Origin: [Mycobacterium] nativiensis | Lineage (GTDB): Bacteria > Actinomycetota > Actinomycetes > Mycobacteriales > Mycobacteriaceae | Direction: 5' to 3' | DNA length: 64,000 nucleotides | NCBI RefSeq assembly: GCF_020172685.1 | Contig: NZ_CP083986.1 | Location: 2,000,038-2,064,037, forward strand | In this document: positions 6,818 to 14,433 of the stretch, one piece after another | How positions within the stretch are numbered: the stretch's first letter is position 1 | How the letters are laid out: each line of letters starts with the position of its first letter | Position numbers and translations under genes: made by a program | The notes under the pieces: generated by a model | Seen by the model: the letters and a program-made list of their open reading frames with translations, nothing else | Databases searched by the model: none | What the model was told of the DNA's origin: nothing

Positions 6818-7855
6818 TTAGGAACCGGTCGTGTTGCCGGCGCCGCTGGCCGCCGGTGCCCCCGGGGTGGCGGGGATCGGCGTGCCCTGGTTGCCCGCTG
6901 CAGCGGTGGCCTCGCTGCCCGCCGCCGAAGCGCTGGGGGTCTCGGCCGGGATGGGGGTGCCGGAGCTGCCGGCCGCAGCCGGTGCTTCGGGCTTGGCCGG
7001 GGCGCCGGGGGTCTGCGGTGCGGCCGGAGCCGAGGCCACCGGGGTGCCCTCCGAGCCGGACGCCGCCGGGGTGCTCTCCGAACCGGACGCCGCCGGAGTG
7101 CTCTCCGAACCGGTCGCCGCCGCCGGCGTGCCGTCGGCCTCCGCGGGCAGCGGGGTGCCCGAGCTGCCCGAGGCCAGCGGGGTGCCCTGGCTGCCGGTGG
7201 CAGGCGTGGTGCTCTGGCTGCCGGTGCTCTGGCTGTCGCCGGTGTGGCCCTCGCCGGTTGCCGGGGTCGTCTGGGTGCCGGACTGGGCGGGCTTGGGGGC
7301 GGTGGCCGCCGGCGCGGACGAGTGCTGCGAGCCGGTGGCCGGAGTCGAGTAACCGCTGCCGCCGGTCGGTGCCGCCGGCGCCGCCGGGGTCCACACCAGC
7401 AGGTCCTTGCCCGAACCTTGGTAAACCGCGCTGTTGGGGGCGTCGCCGGTCACATCGAAGTAGACCTTGCCGCTGGTCTTCTGACCCTGCGCCAGGTTGG
7501 AGGGGTTCACGCCCTGCGCGGTGGCCACGGTGAACAGTGCGGGGTAGGTGTGGCCGCTCGCGGAGCGCGCACCGAGGTTGGCCACGACCGGGGTGACGGT
7601 GCCCTGGATGGCGACGTCGGTGGCGGTGGCTTCCCACAGGGTGCCGCGGGGCTGGTAGGGGATGGCGTCGGAGCTGGGCCGCAGGTCGCTGACCGTCCAG
7701 CCCTGGATGACTCCGCCGTTCTCCACCGTGCCCTGGGTGCCGATCGGCTGGGTGGTGGGAGCGACGTCACCGGCATCGGCGGCGGCGGTCGCGGCGAGCG
7801 CTCCGGCGGCGGCCAACGCTCCGGCTGCGGCCAAAGCTGTCGTGATCAACTTCAT
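6818..7855 (-). CDS. Secreted DUF1942 (MPT63-like) protein with long repetitive tail
   Basis: A 345-residue protein. A signal peptide (KLITTALAAAGALAAAG) precedes a DUF1942 domain (about residues 30-155) closely similar to that of the gene at 5968 (QGWTVSDLRPSSDAIP, LWEATATDVAIQGTV, GKVYFDVTGDAPNS). The remaining 190 residues are low-complexity Ala/Ser/Thr/Gly/Pro sequence built from degenerate units such as GSSGTPLPAEA, SESTPAASG and TGSQSTTPATG. This is a typical substrate for O-mannosylation in mycobacteria, so it may be a glycosylated exported protein (inference). It shares the motif SSGTPIP with its paralogue. A terminator-like hairpin lies downstream and the kinase-like gene is upstream on the same strand. 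Confidence 0.82.
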   Translation of the reverse strand: MKLITTALAAAGALAAAGALAATAAADAGDVAPTTQPIGTQGTVENGGVIQGWTVSDLRPSSDAIPYQPRGTLWEATATDVAIQGTVTPVVANLGARSASGHTYPALFTVATAQGVNPSNLAQGQKTSGKVYFDVTGDAPNSAVYQGSGKDLLVWTPAAPAAPTGGSGYSTPATGSQHSSAPAATAPKPAQSGTQTTPATGEGHTGDSQSTGSQSTTPATGSQGTPLASGSSGTPLPAEADGTPAAATGSESTPAASGSESTPAASGSEGTPVASAPAAPQTPGAPAKPEAPAAAGSSGTPIPAETPSASAAGSEATAAAGNQGTPIPATPGAPAASGAGNTTGS

Positions 7856-7997
7856 CGTGGAAGGACTCCTAGGTTCGACTGGATCTCGGGGGTTTGATGC
7901 AGTGACTCAGGTCGCAAATCTTAACGGATTGGTCACGATCATTTGTCGGTGTCTCAGGTTTGACCCGCCTACGAGGGCGGTTCGGTGGACAGCCGTA

Positions 7998-9785
7998 TCA
8001 GGAATGTGAACTCCACCAGGTGTAGAGCTGGTCCAGGGTGGGCGTGCTGTGGTCGCTGCGCAAGGAGCCGATCACCAGATCGGCATCGTCAGTCCAGGCG
8101 AGCGCAGGGGAGCCCTGGCGCATGCCGCAGAGCAGCATCCCGCTCGGCTTGTCCGGGGTGGCGGTTCGGTGCCAGGCGCCCGGCGACTGGATTCTGTTCG
8201 GGCAGTTGACGACGGTGGTGGACTGGACCGTGTTGTCGAAGCTCAGATGCATCGCACCGGCGTCCGGGAACAGCGAGTATGTCGCCGAGGGCGGTCCGTC
8301 CACGTCGACATTGCGTCCGCAGGTCACTTCCGCCACGGCGCCACCCATCGGAGTGGTCGACTTGCACGCCTCCTGCGGGTAGCCGGACGGCAGCAGTTTG
8401 AGCAGCCGGGCCTGGGCTTCGGCGGCCGACATCGAAGTGGTGGGAGCACTGGCGCCCGCCGCCGAGTTCGACCCGTCGGAGTCGGCCGCGAAGTCGTCGG
8501 AGCTCGAACGGTTCATCATCCAGGTGATCAGCGCGATGATCACGGCCACTGCCGCCCCAAGGCGGATCAGCTGCTTGCGCTTGGCGGGATCCCGATAGGC
8601 AGGGGTCGGGGGCCGCGGAGTGCTGAACCAGTCGTCCTCGGTCGCCGAGATGCGGGAGACGCGGGGAACGCCGGGGCCTGCGGCCGGCCGGACGGTCGGC
8701 GCAGCCGCCTCCGGCAGCGCAATGAATTCACCTTCCGGCGGAGCCGGTGCGGCCGGCGGCGCCGAGGGCACTGGCGGTACTGGCGACGGTGGCGGCGCCG
8801 AGGGCACCGGCGGCACCGACGAGGGTGGCGGGGTCGCCGGCACGGATGCCGGCGGCTGCACCTCGGTCGGCTTCGACGCCGCTGGCTCGATCAACGGGGG
8901 AGTGGCCTGCTGGCTGGCCTCGTAGATATGCACCGCCCGGTGCTGATCGGGGGCGCTCAACGCCTGGTAGGCGGCGGTTGCGAGTTCGGCGGCGCTGGCG
9001 TAGCGCTCCGCGGGGTCCTTGGCCATCCCCTTGGCGATCACCGCGTCGAAGCTGGGCGGGATCGTCGAGCCGGCGTGGCTGGGGCGTGGGATCGGCTTGG
9101 TCTGGTGTGCATTCGCCAGCATCTTGACGCTGTCGGCCCGGTACGGCGGCGAACCCGTCAGGCACTGGTAGAGCACACACGCCAGCGAGTAGACGTCGAC
9201 GGCGGGACCGAAGTCACCGCCGGCGAAGAGCTCGGGCGCGGAGTACTTCCAGCGGGCGCCGGCATGGTCTGCGTCGGCCACGCTCGCACCGGGCGCGCCG
9301 GCGAGCCCGAAGTCCACCAGGTAGACGAAGTCGTCGCTGGTCAGCAGGATGTTGCGCGGTTTGATTCCCCGGTGAATCACGCCGGCGGCGTGCGCGGCGT
9401 CCAGCGCCGACGCGACCTGCCACACGACGTTCACCGCGCGGGGAGGGGGCAGCACTCCGGTCCGCTTCAACAATGCGGACAGGTCGGCGCCGTGGACCAG
9501 AGGCATGTCGATGAACACTTCGCCGTCCAGTTCGCCGTAATCGCGAACCGGGACCACATGCGGCTCCTGCACTCGCCCGACGGTCAGCGCCTCACGCTGC
9601 AGCCACTCCCGAAACGCCGGGTCGCGGCCCAACGCCGGCGCGATCAGCTTGAGCGCGGCCGTGCGGTTCTTCTGGATGTCGACGGCGTCGTACACCTCGC
9701 CGGTGGGGCCGTGGCCCAACAGCCGGATGAGGAGGTAGCGCCCAATACGTGACCCGGCCCGCGAACCCGACGCGGTCTCGCTCAT
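7998..9785 (-). CDS. Pkn-type receptor Ser/Thr kinase homologue, catalytic Asp replaced by Gly
   Basis: A start at 9785 is chosen because GGAGGAG lies six bases upstream of that ATG, although the frame extends to 9821. The 595-residue protein has a kinase domain (about 17-280), a Pro-rich juxtamembrane linker (about 300-400), one membrane span (LGAAVAVIIALITWMM) and an external domain of about 150 residues with several cysteines ending near TWWSSHS. The glycine loop (G24-H-G-P-T-G29), the ATP-binding K46, D158 of DFG and SAPEL are present. The catalytic-loop HRD reads H138-R-G140, however, with IKPRN following normally. The codon is clearly GGA. The protein may be an inactive or weakly active kinase, acting as a sensor or scaffold. 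Architecture resembles PknE/PknF/PknH. Confidence 0.85.
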   Translation of the reverse strand: MSETASGSRAGSRIGRYLLIRLLGHGPTGEVYDAVDIQKNRTAALKLIAPALGRDPAFREWLQREALTVGRVQEPHVVPVRDYGELDGEVFIDMPLVHGADLSALLKRTGVLPPPRAVNVVWQVASALDAAHAAGVIHRGIKPRNILLTSDDFVYLVDFGLAGAPGASVADADHAGARWKYSAPELFAGGDFGPAVDVYSLACVLYQCLTGSPPYRADSVKMLANAHQTKPIPRPSHAGSTIPPSFDAVIAKGMAKDPAERYASAAELATAAYQALSAPDQHRAVHIYEASQQATPPLIEPAASKPTEVQPPASVPATPPPSSVPPVPSAPPPSPVPPVPSAPPAAPAPPEGEFIALPEAAAPTVRPAAGPGVPRVSRISATEDDWFSTPRPPTPAYRDPAKRKQLIRLGAAVAVIIALITWMMNRSSSDDFAADSDGSNSAAGASAPTTSMSAAEAQARLLKLLPSGYPQEACKSTTPMGGAVAEVTCGRNVDVDGPPSATYSLFPDAGAMHLSFDNTVQSTTVVNCPNRIQSPGAWHRTATPDKPSGMLLCGMRQGSPALAWTDDADLVIGSLRSDHSTPTLDQLYTWWSSHS

Positions 9786-9908
9786 CACCGACTCCTCCAG
9801 CAAACGCATGAATCCGATCATCGAACCGGTGGCCCGATGACATCACCGCTAATGATTTCATCACTGAACCCGTCGGGTATCAGCCGGTCGCGTCAACTTC
9901 TGCCGAAT

Positions 9909-9933
9909 CCGGTGAGCGCTCCCCGGTCACCGG
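9909..9933 (-). terminator. Hairpin at the 3' end of the GH5-like gene
   Basis: CCGGTGA (9909-9915) pairs with TCACCGG (9927-9933) around an 11-base loop. The TCA at 9927-9929 is the stop codon of the minus-strand hydrolase gene. No T-tract follows. Confidence 0.3.
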
Positions 9934-11039
9934 CCGGTCAGATTGCTGATCGTCATGATCTCCAGATTGCGGTAGGCGCGTCCGGTCGGCTGCACCAGAT
10001 CGTGGAACCAGGGCTCGGGAGCAGACGTGTAGGGGCGGTCCCAGGAATCCCAGGGCAGATAGGTCTGCGTTCGCCCGGCGACGAAACCCCAGTTGTACGC
10101 GCCGACGTTGTGGCGCTTCATGATCGGCAGGATCTCGTCGATGGTGTTGCCGCGGGTCCGGGCCAGGTACTCGGTGCACATCATCGGCCGGCCCAGCGGC
10201 GCGAGCTCGGCGATCTTGGCGCTGAACGTCGCCGGCTTGTCGTAGGAGTGGAACGTGATGAAGTCCGAGCTGCCCAGCTGGGTGTTGACGATCGAGCTGC
10301 CCTGGCGGGAACCCTCCCAGACCCCACTGGTCAGCGGCTGACGGGCGTCGACCGAGCGCGCCCAGCTGAACACCTGGGGCAACAGGTCGCTGATGAGGTC
10401 GAGCTTGTCGGACCGCTCGACGGCGCTGTACTCGCGGGCCATGTTGTCCGGCTCGTTCCACATGTCCCAGCCCAAAACCCGTTCGTCGTACCGGAATTGG
10501 GACATCACGCCGGTGACGTAGTCATACAGAGTGCGGTAGTAGTTGCGATCGCCGAGCCGTTCGGCGCCGGGACTCTGCACCCATCGCGAGTTGTGAATAC
10601 CGGGTCGCGGCGCCAGCTGCGGCCCCGACTTGGGGTGCGGATCCCAGCACGAGTCGAACAGCACGAACATCGGCTTGATGCGCTGGCGGGCGGCCACCGA
10701 GACGAACTGGGCCAGCCGGTACTGGAAGCCCTTGCGATCCTGCGCCCACAGCTGGTCGTGCAGGAACACCCGCATGGTGTTGAAGCCCGCGGAACGCGCC
10801 CAGCCCAACTCGGCGTCGATGCGTCGCAGGTCGAAGGTTCCGGGCTGGAACATCTCGAGCTGGTTGACCGCGGTCGAGGTGATGTAGTTGGAGCCGACCG
10901 GCCAGCTCTGCGCCGCATACCAGCGGTTGACCCGATCAATAGACCACCGGCCGGGGTCCGCGCCGGCGCGCGGGAGCCGGCTCAAGGTGGGACCCGCCGC
11001 CAACAGGAGGGGTAACCCCAGTGCCGTTCGACGTTTCAC
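9927..11039 (-). CDS. Exported GH5-like (cellulase superfamily) glycoside hydrolase
   Basis: The GTG at 11039 is preferred over the longer frame to 11147 because it places a twin-arginine-like leader (VKRRTALGLPLLLAAG) at the N-terminus. The 370-residue protein has the two acidic centres of clan A TIM-barrel hydrolases: an acid/base Glu near residue 196 in DMWNEPDN and a nucleophile Glu near residue 290 in MCTEYLAR. Upstream strands (GFNTMRVFLHDQLW, KPMFVLFDSCWDPHP) fit a GH5/mannanase-like barrel. The sugar substrate is unknown; cell-wall glycan or environmental polysaccharide are both possible. The kinase-like gene follows 140 bp downstream. Confidence 0.8.
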   Translation of the reverse strand: MKRRTALGLPLLLAAGPTLSRLPRAGADPGRWSIDRVNRWYAAQSWPVGSNYITSTAVNQLEMFQPGTFDLRRIDAELGWARSAGFNTMRVFLHDQLWAQDRKGFQYRLAQFVSVAARQRIKPMFVLFDSCWDPHPKSGPQLAPRPGIHNSRWVQSPGAERLGDRNYYRTLYDYVTGVMSQFRYDERVLGWDMWNEPDNMAREYSAVERSDKLDLISDLLPQVFSWARSVDARQPLTSGVWEGSRQGSSIVNTQLGSSDFITFHSYDKPATFSAKIAELAPLGRPMMCTEYLARTRGNTIDEILPIMKRHNVGAYNWGFVAGRTQTYLPWDSWDRPYTSAPEPWFHDLVQPTGRAYRNLEIMTISNLTGR

Positions 11040-11188
11040 GAAGTGACCATAGCCTCCGCGCTCGTGGGGTGACGTCTCTATCTCCGGCCTGTCGCAGAGC
11101 AAATCGGGCAGGCGCAGCGGCGACCACAGCGGCCACCTAGACTGCACCGAATACTTTCAGTCGAAATCGCGTCGTCGGGAGGCCGTCC

Positions 11189-12025
11189 ATGTCGCAGCAC
11201 CTGCAGGACAAGGTCGTCCTCGTCACCGGCGCCGGAGGCGGATTCGGCAAACTCATCGCCGAGAAGTGCGCCGCCGGCGGCGCCCGGGTGGTGGGTGTGG
11301 ACATCGGTGCCGAGGGACTCGCGGCCGTGTTCGACGGAATCCGTGCGGCCGGGCTGTCCGGCAGTTATCAGGTCGCCGATGTCACCGACATGGACCAGAT
11401 GCAATCCGCGGTGCAGCACACGGTGCAGACCTTCGGCGCGGTGGACGTCATCGTCAACAACGCCGGCGTGATGCCGCTGGCCTACTTCGCCGACCACGAA
11501 AAGGCGTGGCGGCAGTGGCACCGCGCCATCGACATCAATATCAAGGGCGTGGTGAACGGAATCTCCGCCGTCTACGACCAGATGATCAGTCAGGGCCGCG
11601 GCCACGTCGTCAACATCTCGTCGATCTACGGCAACGCCGGTGTGGCGGGTTCGGGCGTCTACAGCGCGACCAAGGCCGCGGTCACCGTGCTGTCGGACTC
11701 GTTGCGCAGCGAGGCCAAGGGCAAGATCAAGGTGACCACGGTCAAACCGACTGGCGTGCTGGGCACCAACCTCGCCAGCGGGGTGGTCAACGGCGCGGCG
11801 ATCATGGGCATCGTCGGCTCGCGTGGCGCCGAGTACATGGGATCGCTCACCGCATTCAGCGACGGCACCCTGGCCGCGGAGAAGACCGACGTCGACTCGG
11901 TCCAGTACTGGCTGATCACCCCCGACGACCTCGCCGATGCGGTGGTTCACGTCATCGACCAGCCGTGGGGGATCAGCATCAGCGACATCACCGTGCGGGC
12001 AAGCGGGGAAGACTACATCTACTGA
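11189..12025 (+). CDS. Short-chain dehydrogenase/reductase
   Basis: A 278-residue classical SDR. The cofactor motif is T13-GAGGGFG-20, NNAG occurs near residue 90, and the catalytic Ser/Tyr/Lys set appears as NISS and Y158-SATK162. GGGAGG lies a few bases before the ATG. A TAGACT hexamer at 11138-11143 could be its -10 element. It is followed after 29 bp by an acyl-CoA ligase gene, so the two probably work on the same acyl or ring substrate. The N-terminal VDIGAEG strand with Asp suggests NAD preference. Confidence 0.88.
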   Translation: MSQHLQDKVVLVTGAGGGFGKLIAEKCAAGGARVVGVDIGAEGLAAVFDGIRAAGLSGSYQVADVTDMDQMQSAVQHTVQTFGAVDVIVNNAGVMPLAYFADHEKAWRQWHRAIDINIKGVVNGISAVYDQMISQGRGHVVNISSIYGNAGVAGSGVYSATKAAVTVLSDSLRSEAKGKIKVTTVKPTGVLGTNLASGVVNGAAIMGIVGSRGAEYMGSLTAFSDGTLAAEKTDVDSVQYWLITPDDLADAVVHVIDQPWGISISDITVRASGEDYIY

Positions 12026-12054
12026 CCGGAGGTAGCGCGTGAGCAAGTGCGGCC

Positions 12055-13626
12055 ATGCCTGACTGGAGTTCGCCGGCGTACACCGCGGCAGAGGTGGCCC
12101 GCTATCACGCCGCCGGTTGGTGGTCACAGACCACGCTGTCGGATGCGGTCCGCCGCAACGCGCAACGAACCCCGGACAAGGCCGGCTACGTCGACTACCT
12201 CGGCGAGACGTCGTTGACCTGGCGGGAATTCGACGCGGCGGCCGACGCTACGGCGAGTCGGCTGGCCGGTGTCGGCGTGGCAGCCGGCGATCGGATCGCG
12301 GTGTGGCACCGCGACTCCGCGGCCATCCACGTGCTGTTCGTCGCGATCGAGCGGTGCGGTGCGGTGGTGGTGGGCATCGGTGCGCGCGCCGGAATCCGTG
12401 AGGTGAGCGCGATCCTGGCCGCGTCGCAGTCGAAGCTGTTGATCACCGACGAGCAGCGTCACTCGGACGCGACCGGTCTCGGGATCGAAACGTTGAGCAT
12501 CGATGCGCTGAACACGATCGCCGAAATCGGTATGCCGGCACCACAGCTCGGCGCCGACGACGTCTTTCTGATCAACTCCACCTCCGGAACCACCGGTCTG
12601 CCCAAGTGCGTGGTGCACACTCAGAACCGCTGGCATTACTTCCACCAGCTGGCCGTCGCCAATGGGAAGCTGAGCTCGGACGACGTCTTCCTGCCGATCA
12701 TCCCCACCCCGTTCGGGTTCGGGCTGTGGACCAGCCACACCACCCCGATCCACCTCGGCGTCACCGCGGTGCTGCTGGACCGCTTCTCCGCGGCCGCGAC
12801 CTGCGCGGCGATCGAGCAGTACCGGGTGAGCGTGTTGTGTTGCGTCAGCACACAATTGAGCATGATGATGGCGGATGGGGCCAGTCGCGAGTTCGACTTG
12901 AGCTCATTGCGGGTCGTCTTCACCGGCGGAGAGGCGTTGCCCTACCGGCCGGCAGCCGAGTTCGAGGCGCTGACCGGCGCGAAGATCCTGCAGTTCTACG
13001 GGTCCAACGAGACCGGGGTGCTCAGCGGAACCACCCTTGACGACCCGCTGGACCGGCGGCTGCGCACCGGTGGGCGGATCGTCCCGGAGATGGCGGTCCG
13101 GCTGTTCGACGGTCACGCCGATGTGACCGACACCGGCCGGGGCCAGCCCGCCTGCCGTGGCCCGGCGACCAGCCTCGGGTATCTGAACGGCACCGACCAC
13201 GACAAGCTCTTCACCCCCGACGGCTGGATGTTGATGGGCGACATCTGCGAGATCGACGCCGACGGGTATCTCAGCGTCACCGGACGGACCTCGGACTTCA
13301 TCCTGCGGGGCGGCAAGAACATCAGCGCCGCCCAGGTCGAGGACGCCGTCATGACCCATCCGGCGATCGCGGTCGCCGCCGCGGTCGCGATGCCCGACGA
13401 GGTGTTCGGTGAGAAGGTCTGTGTCTTCGTTGAATTGGCGGACGTCGAACTCGCCGGCGTCGACTCCGCCGGCCGCCTCGAGCTACCCGACCTCGTCGAG
13501 CATCTGCTGGGGCTCGGAGTGTCCAAGGAACTGCTGCCCGAACGGCTCGTCGTCATCGACGAACTGCCGCGCTCGTCTGGCGGGAAGATCGCCAAAGGGC
13601 AGCTGCGCGAACAGGTCAGCCGCTGA
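12055..13626 (+). CDS. Acyl-CoA synthetase (ANL superfamily ligase)
   Basis: A 523-residue adenylate-forming enzyme. The P-loop is near residue 171 (NSTSGTTGLPK), the A5 region is FYGSNETGVLSG, and the A8 hinge is GRTSDFILRGGKNIS. The C-terminal catalytic Lys is in SSGGKIAKGQL. It converts a carboxylic acid to its CoA thioester through an acyl-AMP. Sequence style is closest to cyclohexanecarboxylate/short-aryl-type ligases, but specificity cannot be set by eye. GGAGGT occurs 22 bases before the ATG, which is far, so the start is not certain. It is probably co-transcribed with the SDR upstream. Confidence 0.85.
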   Translation: MPDWSSPAYTAAEVARYHAAGWWSQTTLSDAVRRNAQRTPDKAGYVDYLGETSLTWREFDAAADATASRLAGVGVAAGDRIAVWHRDSAAIHVLFVAIERCGAVVVGIGARAGIREVSAILAASQSKLLITDEQRHSDATGLGIETLSIDALNTIAEIGMPAPQLGADDVFLINSTSGTTGLPKCVVHTQNRWHYFHQLAVANGKLSSDDVFLPIIPTPFGFGLWTSHTTPIHLGVTAVLLDRFSAAATCAAIEQYRVSVLCCVSTQLSMMMADGASREFDLSSLRVVFTGGEALPYRPAAEFEALTGAKILQFYGSNETGVLSGTTLDDPLDRRLRTGGRIVPEMAVRLFDGHADVTDTGRGQPACRGPATSLGYLNGTDHDKLFTPDGWMLMGDICEIDADGYLSVTGRTSDFILRGGKNISAAQVEDAVMTHPAIAVAAAVAMPDEVFGEKVCVFVELADVELAGVDSAGRLELPDLVEHLLGLGVSKELLPERLVVIDELPRSSGGKIAKGQLREQVSR

Positions 13627-13644
13627 CGGCTCGGCTGTGCGGGT

Positions 13645-14367
13645 CTACTCGTAGCCCTCGTAGACCTGCGACGGTCCCTCGGGCGTGATCAGATAGCCCA
13701 CCGTCGCGATGTGCACCTCGCCGAGCGGGTCGAGTTCGCGGTAGCCGCCGAACAGTTCGACCGCGTCGTCGATCAGGCCTACCCGGAAGCCGCCCCACAG
13801 ATAGGGCACCGGGAACCACAACTGCCTTCCGGGCAACTCGTGCAGCACCTCGACCGGCGGATAGCGGAACATCTGGCGCAGGTCGACATCGCGGAACAGC
13901 TGCTGGATCAGGTCGTCGATGACCGTGGCCAGTTGGGCGTTGAGCGCGGCGATCCGGTCACGGTCCAACGCCGCCGCCGGAGGCTTGAGCACCTCCAACA
14001 GCTCCGCGGGCCGGTTGTGCGCGACGGCGATGTCGTAGGCGGTGCGTCCGGCGGCGTCCGGCTGCGCACGCAGCGCGCCCCGCTCGATCAGCCACGACGC
14101 CACATCCGGGGGAGCCCCATGCCAGCCGGTCTGATGCAGCGCCGTCAGCCAGGTCTTGCCGCCGGGCCGCCAGGCCTTGACGTCGACGACGTGGTCGCCC
14201 CGGTCGAGTTCGCGGACCACCTTGCGCCACTTCCCGCGCTTGGCCGCGTCGGCCAGATACAGCGCGGCCTGAGCCTGCCGGTTGCCCAACAGCGAGCGGT
14301 CCATAACGCCCGGCCACAGCGGCGCGTTGTTGCGGATCTCGTTGTAGGTCGTCACGGTTGTAATCAT
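13645..14367 (-). CDS. Ankyrin-repeat protein
   Basis: A 240-residue protein beginning MITTVTTYNEIRNN at 14367; the frame continues upstream through the tex gene but that part is clearly antisense. Two to three ankyrin-type units are visible (NRQAQAALYLADAAKRGKW, KTWLTALHQTGWHGAPP, AAGRTAYDIAVAHNRPA) over residues 25-130. The C-terminal half, which contains YLWGGFRVGL and a strand-rich part, matches nothing I recognise. It is probably a protein-binding adaptor. It is divergent from tex with 66 bp between the starts, and convergent with the ligase gene. The start lacks a good ribosome site. Confidence 0.75.
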   Translation of the reverse strand: MITTVTTYNEIRNNAPLWPGVMDRSLLGNRQAQAALYLADAAKRGKWRKVVRELDRGDHVVDVKAWRPGGKTWLTALHQTGWHGAPPDVASWLIERGALRAQPDAAGRTAYDIAVAHNRPAELLEVLKPPAAALDRDRIAALNAQLATVIDDLIQQLFRDVDLRQMFRYPPVEVLHELPGRQLWFPVPYLWGGFRVGLIDDAVELFGGYRELDPLGEVHIATVGYLITPEGPSQVYEGYE

Positions 14368-14433
14368 GCCTTGCGACGCGCTCGCCACGTCGGTTCCGGT
14401 TGTCGTCACAGGGGTTCGGTAGGGTCCCTCCGC

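Noticed and set aside
13711..14433. Possible N-terminal extension of tex
   Set aside because: The extension is antisense to the ankyrin protein, and the length from 14434 already equals normal Tex.
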